From assembly GCA_913058295.1 (NCBI GenBank), contig CAJXRD010000034.1, forward strand, positions 1-35,953: a stretch of 35,953 nt of DNA, read 5' to 3'. Of the stretch, positions 30,717 to 35,953 are shown one piece after another (positions within the stretch are counted from its first letter, which is position 1; each line of letters opens with the position of its first letter). The notes under the pieces are model-generated. The model worked only from the letters and a program-made list of their open reading frames with translations. It was not told the DNA's origin and ran no database searches. A program made the translations under genes and the position numbers. Source of the stretch: an uncultured Flavobacteriales bacterium (GTDB taxonomy: Bacteria > Bacteroidota > Bacteroidia > Flavobacteriales > Flavobacteriaceae).

Positions 30717-32967
30717 TAGCAGATTTGCTTGCTTCTAGTGTTCTATATATTTTATCGAAGAAATCTTCTGGTTTAAAGGGTTTTGGGATTATTTCATTAA
30801 AACCTGCCTTATAAAACTCATCTAAATTTTCATCTATAGTTACGGCAGTTAAAGCTATAATTGGAAGTTGCTTGTTAAATCCTCTTATTCTTTGAGTTGT
30901 TTCAATACCACTTATTCCTGGCATATGAATATCCATTAAAATCAATTCAAAGTTATTTTCGTGAACCATCTTTATAGCATCCAATCCATTATCTGCAACT
31001 AAACAAACCATTTTATGCTTTTCAAGAATTTTCTTGGTAATCATTTGGTTTATTTTGTTGTCTTCAACAACTAAAATAGAAACGTTTTCTAAAGCAGCAT
31101 AATCAATTTTATATTTTTCACTTTCCACCCCAAGTTCATTATCCGATTTTTCAGAAATATTAAAATTGATGTCAAACCAAAATTTGGAGCCTTTTCCTAA
31201 AGTGCTTTCCAAATAAATTTTACTGTTCATTAATTCCAGTAAGTTTTTTACTATAGAAAGGCCAAGTCCAGAGCCACCAAATTTTCTGTTTATTTGAAGG
31301 GAACCTTGATTAAATGTTTCAAAAATACTTTTTTGCTTTTTCTTTGATATTCCAACACCATTATCTTCAATTTCTATTCGAAGATTAACCTTGTCATCTG
31401 TGATTTTTATGGTATTAACTCGAATGGTAACCTTACCATTTTGTGTAAATTTAACGGAGTTTCCTATTAGATTAATGAGCACTTGGGATAGCTTTAATGG
31501 GTCGCCAATTAATTTTTCTGGTATGCTATCATCATACTCAAAATGCAAGCTGTTTTTACGGTCTTCAGCAGTTTTCTTTAAAGCTACTAAAACATCATTG
31601 ATTCGTTTTTTAAGACTAAAAGTTGTTTTTTCAATTTCTACTTTATTGGCTTCTAGCTTGTTTAAATCTAAAATATTATTGATTAGAGATAATAAATATT
31701 CTCCCGAAAATTTTAATGAATTTAAATGTTCTTTTTGATCAGGCTTAGGATCTTCCTCTAATAATAAATGCGTTAGCCCGGTTACAGCATATAGCGGTGT
31801 TCTAAGCTCGTGTGTTATAGTAGATAAAAATTGAGCTTTGGCTAGTGAAGCTCTTTCAGCTTTTTCTTTTGCCAAAGTTAACTCAATGTTTTTATCTTTT
31901 AAAAGATCATTTGCTTTTGCTCGTAAATTATTGTTTTTAAATAGGGATAGTGCTAAAAGAGACAGTATGATTATTAAAGCAATACTTAAGCCAGTTGTCA
32001 CTTTACCGAAGTTTATAGATTTTTGCTTTTCATCTAAATCACTCTGTTGAGTAGCAATAATCTCGTTTAAATCCCCTACGTTAGATCCAGAAGAAAGACT
32101 TTTCGAAATGGTGTTTATATATACAATATTAATAGAATCTTTTTTTGTAACATATTGAGAAAAATACTCTTCAGCTTCTGCAAAATTATTTTCTCTCAGG
32201 GCGATTTGTGAAGAAAGTCTAAAGCTTTCAATTTTTAATCCGTGGCATGAATTTAAATCAATAATTATAATTGCTTTTTCCAATGCTAAATTTGCTTGGT
32301 TTAAGTTGTTTTCAGTTTTTTCAAGTTTTAATAATGCATCTGACTCTAGTAAATATGCCTTGGCAAGATGATGTTCTAGATTATATGATTTTAATAAAGG
32401 AATAGCAGCTTCAAAATAATTTATAGCAATTTGTGGGTTTCCTTTTTCAAGTTCTAATACCCCAAAGGCATAAATTACTATGGATAGATTTTTTTCATCA
32501 TTTAATTTGGTATAAATTTTATCTGCTTCTTTCAAATAATTTTCAGCTTCCTCTAAATTATTTGTTTTAATAAGTGCTAATGCACGAATAGTATTGACTT
32601 TGCCAAATTGTACTTTATTCTCCTTTTTATCAAGTAAAGCAGTAGCTTTAATTGTTGCAGATATAGCGCCATAATAATTGTTTAAATTATATTGTAATTC
32701 AGCAAAACTTATATGTATGCTAGCCTTTAAAAGATTGTTTTTTGATAAAGCCGCTAGATTATGAGCTATTTTTAGGCTATTAATTGCAGTATCAAAATCC
32801 TGTATTAGTATGGCATTATTAGCCTCAACTTGAAAATCATTAACAAGTGATAGCGTATCTTGTTTAACCTCTTGTGCATTCAAGTTAATGGATAATAGGA
32901 GGCAAGCAATAACGGGTATTATTAGCAGGTATTTTTTAAAAATGGTACGCATTAAGTCCTTAAACAT
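30709..32967 (-). CDS. TPR hybrid sensor histidine kinase / response regulator
   Basis: A 752-residue hybrid kinase. In order: signal peptide (about 1-31, ending LNAQ), a periplasmic TPR-like helical array (about 45-290), a membrane helix (323-344), a coiled-coil linker, HisKA with phospho-acceptor His386 in STITHELRTPL, HATPase (Asn503 in NLIGNSVKFT, EDNGVGI at 534-540, GGSGLGLSI at 564-572), and a C-terminal receiver with Glu635-Asp636, phospho-acceptor Asp679 in LILMDIHMPG, Thr707 and Lys729. There is no DNA-binding domain, so output must pass to another protein. A second start (Met6, 32952) gives a neater signal peptide. It follows gap by 15 bases. Confidence 0.93.
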   Translation of the reverse strand: MFKDLMRTIFKKYLLIIPVIACLLLSINLNAQEVKQDTLSLVNDFQVEANNAILIQDFDTAINSLKIAHNLAALSKNNLLKASIHISFAELQYNLNNYYGAISATIKATALLDKKENKVQFGKVNTIRALALIKTNNLEEAENYLKEADKIYTKLNDEKNLSIVIYAFGVLELEKGNPQIAINYFEAAIPLLKSYNLEHHLAKAYLLESDALLKLEKTENNLNQANLALEKAIIIIDLNSCHGLKIESFRLSSQIALRENNFAEAEEYFSQYVTKKDSINIVYINTISKSLSSGSNVGDLNEIIATQQSDLDEKQKSINFGKVTTGLSIALIIILSLLALSLFKNNNLRAKANDLLKDKNIELTLAKEKAERASLAKAQFLSTITHELRTPLYAVTGLTHLLLEEDPKPDQKEHLNSLKFSGEYLLSLINNILDLNKLEANKVEIEKTTFSLKKRINDVLVALKKTAEDRKNSLHFEYDDSIPEKLIGDPLKLSQVLINLIGNSVKFTQNGKVTIRVNTIKITDDKVNLRIEIEDNGVGISKKKQKSIFETFNQGSLQINRKFGGSGLGLSIVKNLLELMNSKIYLESTLGKGSKFWFDINFNISEKSDNELGVESEKYKIDYAALENVSILVVEDNKINQMITKKILEKHKMVCLVADNGLDAIKMVHENNFELILMDIHMPGISGIETTQRIRGFNKQLPIIALTAVTIDENLDEFYKAGFNEIIPKPFKPEDFFDKIYRTLEASKSAIS

Positions 32968-32982
32968 TATCGTTAAATATAC

Positions 32983-33981
32983 TTATTTCCTAGATATTTG
33001 TAGGATTAAATCGATTATTCTCGATGAATACCCAACTTCGTTATCATACCATCCAATGATTTTTACCATTTTACCTATCACTGATGTCATTTCAGAATCA
33101 TAAATACAAGAATGTTTATTCCCAATAATATCTACTGAAACAATGGGGTCTTCGGTATATTGAAGGATTCCTTTTAAGCTATTTTCAGATGCTTGTATAA
33201 AAGCATTATTTATTGCTTCTATACTTACTTCTCTTTTAACATTAATTGTAATATCTGTTAAGGAGCCATTAGGTACAGGAACTCTAATGCCACAACCTCC
33301 AATAACTGAATCTAATTCAGGAAATATTTTTGTTAAAGCCTTGGCAGCACCTGTAGTTGTAGGGACTATGGATTGACTAGCAGCTCTAGCTCGTCTTAAG
33401 TCTCTATGAGGTTGATCGTGTAAACTTTGATCGGTGGTATAGGAATGGATTGTAGTTATAGATGCTTGTTCAATTCCACAAAGGTCATTAATGACTTTTA
33501 GCATTGGCGCCGCATTATTTGTGGTACAGGATGCATTTGAAATTATGGTGTCTTCTGAAGTAATCGAATCTGTATTAACCCCTAAAACTACCATTTTAAT
33601 TGAATCGTCTAATGGAGGAACGGATAAAATCACCTTCTTTGCCCCATTATTTATATGATTTCCTAAAAGCTTTCGAGTTTTAAATTTTCCAGAACACTCT
33701 ATTACAATATCAACATTTCCCCATTTTATATCCTCAATGTTTTTTTTTGAAGAAAACTGTATCGAATTCCCAGAAATAATTATTTCGTTTTCGGTATGAC
33801 TAATTTCTTCATCTAAAACCCCATGAATACTATCGTATTTTAATAAATGACTCAAGGTTTTTGTATCTGAGAGGTCATTGATAGCCACTACCTGTATAGA
33901 AGGATGGTCGAGAAGAAGTCTAAAAAGAGTTCTTCCTATTCTGCCAAATCCGTTGATGCCAATTTTAATAGACTTGTCCAT
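32983..33981 (-). CDS. gap: Type I glyceraldehyde-3-phosphate dehydrogenase
   Basis: Oxidises glyceraldehyde 3-phosphate to 1,3-bisphosphoglycerate in glycolysis, or the reverse. The 332 residues show the Rossmann start IGINGFGRIGRTLFR, Asp36 in VVAINDLSD for NAD binding, the catalytic Cys152 in SNASCTTNN, and His in TTIHSYTTDQ. In the coenzyme-specificity loop (HDQPHRDLRRAR) the proline typical of NAD enzymes is kept. Some segments are unusual for a housekeeping copy, such as VPPLDDSIKMVVLGVN, so it may be a second paralogue. It lies 11 bases after lipA and 15 before the histidine kinase. Confidence 0.95.
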   Translation of the reverse strand: MDKSIKIGINGFGRIGRTLFRLLLDHPSIQVVAINDLSDTKTLSHLLKYDSIHGVLDEEISHTENEIIISGNSIQFSSKKNIEDIKWGNVDIVIECSGKFKTRKLLGNHINNGAKKVILSVPPLDDSIKMVVLGVNTDSITSEDTIISNASCTTNNAAPMLKVINDLCGIEQASITTIHSYTTDQSLHDQPHRDLRRARAASQSIVPTTTGAAKALTKIFPELDSVIGGCGIRVPVPNGSLTDITINVKREVSIEAINNAFIQASENSLKGILQYTEDPIVSVDIIGNKHSCIYDSEMTSVIGKMVKIIGWYDNEVGYSSRIIDLILQISRK

Positions 33982-33992
33982 AGTTTCGGCTA

Positions 33993-34865
33993 TTATGTGA
34001 GGTGCTTTTGTGCTTTGTATGAAGATCTAACTAAAGCACCACTTTCCACGTGACGGAATCCCATTTCAAGTCCAATTTCTTCATATTTTTTAAACTGTTC
34101 AGGAGTGATAAATTCTTTTACAGATAAATGCTTTTTTGAAGGTTGTAAATATTGACCTATAGTGATAATATCAAGACCTACATTTCGTAAATCTTTCATA
34201 GTTTGAATCACTTCCTCTTCTGTTTCTCCTAAACCTAACATTATTCCACTTTTAGTTCTTGGAGCACCTTGTTCTTTTAAATATCTTAAAACCTCTAAAC
34301 TACGTTCATATTTGGCTTGAATTCTCACTTCTCTGGTTAATCTCTTTACTGTTTCCATATTATGAGAAATAACTTCTGGTTGAACTGCTAAAATGCGATC
34401 CAAATGTTTTGTCATTCCTTGAAAATCTGGAATTAGAGTTTCTAAGGTTGTATTTGGGTTCATTCTCCTAATGGCTTTAACAGTTTCTCCCCAAAGTATA
34501 GATCCCATGTCTTTTAAATCATCTCTATCTACAGAAGTGACCACTGCATGTTTTATTTCCATTAGTTTTATAGAGCGTGCAACTTTTTCAGGTTCATCCC
34601 AATCCACAGTTTCAGGTCTACCGGTTTTTACACCACAGAAACCACAAGAACGAGTACATATATTACCAAGGATCATAAAGGTTGCTGTTCCTTCTGTCCA
34701 ACATTCGCCCATATTGGGACAACTACCAGATGTACAAATTGTATTTAGCTGATATTTATCTACTAAGCTTCTTAGACTTGTATATTTTTTACCAGTTGGA
34801 AGCTTTACTCTTAACCATTTTGGTTTTGGAGTAATTTTTTTTATTTCTTTTGTTTTTGTAGTCAT
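33993..34865 (-). CDS. lipA: Lipoyl synthase
   Basis: A radical-SAM enzyme that inserts two sulfur atoms into protein-bound octanoate to make lipoate for pyruvate and 2-oxoglutarate dehydrogenases. Both clusters are visible in the 290-residue protein: auxiliary cluster Cys44, Cys49, Cys55 ([12 protein letters not shown]) and radical-SAM Cys70, Cys74, Cys77 (CTRSCGFC). The C-terminal RSSY that supplies the serine ligand is in [11 protein letters not shown] use ATG 34865; a TTG at 34877 overlaps the -7 box. It is the first gene of a run with gap and a histidine kinase. Confidence 0.96.
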   Translation of the reverse strand: MTTKTKEIKKITPKPKWLRVKLPTGKKYTSLRSLVDKYQLNTICTSGSCPNMGECWTEGTATFMILGNICTRSCGFCGVKTGRPETVDWDEPEKVARSIKLMEIKHAVVTSVDRDDLKDMGSILWGETVKAIRRMNPNTTLETLIPDFQGMTKHLDRILAVQPEVISHNMETVKRLTREVRIQAKYERSLEVLRYLKEQGAPRTKSGIMLGLGETEEEVIQTMKDLRNVGLDIITIGQYLQPSKKHLSVKEFITPEQFKKYEEIGLEMGFRHVESGALVRSSYKAQKHLT

Positions 34866-34874
34866 AATTGGCGG

Positions 34875-34882
34875 CAAAGATA
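34875..34882 (-). promoter_or_regulatory. -7 box upstream of lipA
   Basis: TATCTTTG on the minus strand, a full TAnnTTTG match, ends nine bases before the lipA ATG, so the leader would be very short. No TTTG is found at the right distance; TTTA occurs 25 bases upstream. Confidence 0.45.
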
Positions 34883-34904
34883 AGAAGATTCCTCTTATTA
34901 ATTT

Positions 34905-35906
34905 TTATAAAGTACTTAGATACCAAAGACTAAATGCAATAAGAATCATTATACTGAATAAACTATAAATTTTTAATAATTTAGAAGGTTGAGCTTCTTT
35001 AGGAGTGTGTTTTCCAGTTATTAATATATAATTTGTAATTGCATAAAATGGAGCAGTTAAAAAAGATAGAATCGTAGCAATTTTTATAAGGAGTCCCATT
35101 TCAGAAATAAAAAGGAAAAAGATAGAGATTGTTCCAAGAACTAAAACTAGTAACCAAAATAAATACCCTTTAGAGAACTTTCTATTACCTAATAATTCGG
35201 TGCTTTTTTGCATCACTCTTGGAGAGGCATCTAAAGTTGTAAGCGTGGTACTAAACATAGTGGTTAATGCAGCTACTCCAATTATTATTTTTGCACCATT
35301 TCCTAAACTATAAGTATACATTTGGATAAGCTGGTTTGCAAATTCACCTCCTTTTATGGAAAAACTTTCACCACTTCCATACATCACTAATGCTCCCAAA
35401 GAAACAAATCCTATAGCTAATATTATCGTTGTTATATAGCCTATATTAAAATCGAATATGGATTGTTTACTGGTTATAGATGGGTTTAATTTCTTTTTTT
35501 CAACAGTCCAAACCGAATGCCATATAGAAATATCTAAAGGTGCTGGCATCCATCCCATAAAGGCTATTAAAAATGCTATGGAAACCGCATCCGATGGGAT
35601 TATTTGCGAAAAATCAATAGATACAGCTGGTTTTACAGCTAAGGCTACCGCTATAATAGTGCTTATGGTAAGAAATATTACTATAATTTTCATTAATGAG
35701 TCTAGTGCTTTGTATTTGCCAAATAATAAAATTACAAAGCAAATGCCAATAATAATTGCGGTCCAAAATACTAAAGAACTACCTCCAAAAAGAGAAGATG
35801 CAATACCTGCAGTAACAATAGTAACAGCAGTTTGTATGGTAAACATCGTTGCGAAGGTTAGGATGATATATACCCTTAATACCCACTTACTCATTTTGTG
35901 ATATCC
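34905..35906 (-). CDS. Nramp family metal-ion transporter, 5'-truncated at contig end
   Basis: The visible 333 residues are the larger part of an Nramp-type divalent metal transporter: about eight or nine membrane helices, beginning at GYHKMSKWVLRVYIIL (helix 3 region). A helix with IAFMGWMPAPLDISIWHSVW is the equivalent of helix 6, where classical Nramps have the metal-binding Met-Pro-His; here the sequence is MPAP. ALTTMFSTTLTTLDASPRV follows later. The change at the MPH site suggests a substrate other than Mn2+/Fe2+, or a Nramp-related Mg-type transporter. The frame is still open at 35906 where native sequence stops, so the first two helices are missing. The apparent start MYKRQ is adapter sequence. 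Confidence 0.88.
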   Translation of the reverse strand, partial: GYHKMSKWVLRVYIILTFATMFTIQTAVTIVTAGIASSLFGGSSLVFWTAIIIGICFVILLFGKYKALDSLMKIIVIFLTISTIIAVALAVKPAVSIDFSQIIPSDAVSIAFLIAFMGWMPAPLDISIWHSVWTVEKKKLNPSITSKQSIFDFNIGYITTIILAIGFVSLGALVMYGSGESFSIKGGEFANQLIQMYTYSLGNGAKIIIGVAALTTMFSTTLTTLDASPRVMQKSTELLGNRKFSKGYLFWLLVLVLGTISIFFLFISEMGLLIKIATILSFLTAPFYAITNYILITGKHTPKEAQPSKLLKIYSLFSIMILIAFSLWYLSTL

Positions 35907-35953
35907 CTGTCTCTTATACACATCTCCGAGCCCACGAGACTCCTGAGCATCTC
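35907..35953. other. Nextera sequencing adapter at the contig end (artefact)
   Basis: Bases 35907-35925 equal the 19-base Nextera mosaic end; 35926-35940 equal the read-2 transposase adapter arm; 35941-35948 (TCCTGAGC) has the form of an i7 index, N704 by memory; 35949-35953 (ATCTC) is the start of the P7 sequence. This is untrimmed library adapter, not genomic DNA, and it shows that the window ends at a contig end. Confidence 0.98.

Noticed and set aside
35458-35901. Plus-strand open frame of 147 codons inside the Nramp gene
   Set aside because: It is antisense to a clear membrane transporter and has no recognisable domain.
35907-35921. Start MYKRQ of the Nramp gene
   Set aside because: These residues are encoded by Nextera adapter; the native gene is simply cut off.
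1-35953. tRNA, rRNA, CRISPR arrays, insertion sequences, prophage or defence systems
   Set aside because: Intergenic gaps are all short and hold no cloverleaf, repeat-spacer pattern, transposase or phage gene.

Overview
The window is an AT-rich chromosomal stretch from a member of the Flavobacteriaceae (Bacteroidetes), probably free-living and aerobic. The evidence is: two proteins with type IX secretion (T9SS) sorting tails; carboxypeptidase-regulatory-domain and DUF6702 lipid-envelope-type secreted proteins; promoter-like elements of the Bacteroidetes form TTTG-N19-TAnnTTTG; no Shine-Dalgarno-like sequences in front of the starts; and protein families whose closest forms I know from flavobacteria. 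I could not assign a genus. The right end is a contig end: the last 47 bases (35907-35953) are Illumina Nextera adapter, not genome.

Layout. 1-1790 (+): tail of a T9SS cargo protein with its terminator, then a small conserved protein translationally coupled to the flavin transferase ApbE. 1787-5945 (-): HAD hydrolase / methionine aminopeptidase / methyltransferase operon behind a near-consensus promoter, and a gpmI / thioredoxin-like lipoprotein pair. 6012-7252 (-): M15 peptidase and a GNAT acetyltransferase. 7308-9300 (+): a secreted six-Asp-box propeller with a T9SS tail and a second GNAT. 9322-10026 (-): peptidase E. 10110-14583 (+): two tandem CarboxypepD_reg-like proteins, a DUF6702 protein and a large M1 metallopeptidase, closed by a strong bidirectional terminator. 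14654-15550 (-): two small c-type-haem proteins, divergent from tatA (15633, +). 15960-18149 (-): POT peptide transporter and O-methyltransferase.

18266-26046 (-) is the most coherent block: a kynurenine (tryptophan) degradation cluster in the order kynureninase, kynurenine 3-monooxygenase, RidA-family putative deaminase, aldehyde dehydrogenase, SDR oxidoreductase, ACMSD-type decarboxylase, and an unrecognised seven-TM protein. It covers most steps from kynurenine to 2-aminomuconate, but the 3-hydroxyanthranilate dioxygenase and tryptophan dioxygenase are not in the window. A 16-bp perfect inverted repeat sits between the first two genes.

26141-30716: a methyltransferase (+), a lipoprotein MsrA (-), the Nif3-like / coiled-coil 'zinc ribbon' pair (-) and lpxK (+). 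30709-34865 (-): lipA, gap and a TPR hybrid histidine kinase packed as an apparent operon. 34905-35906 (-): an Nramp-family transporter whose N-terminus is lost at the contig end. No rRNA, tRNA, CRISPR array, insertion sequence or prophage was seen. No gene-free stretch exceeds 300 bases.
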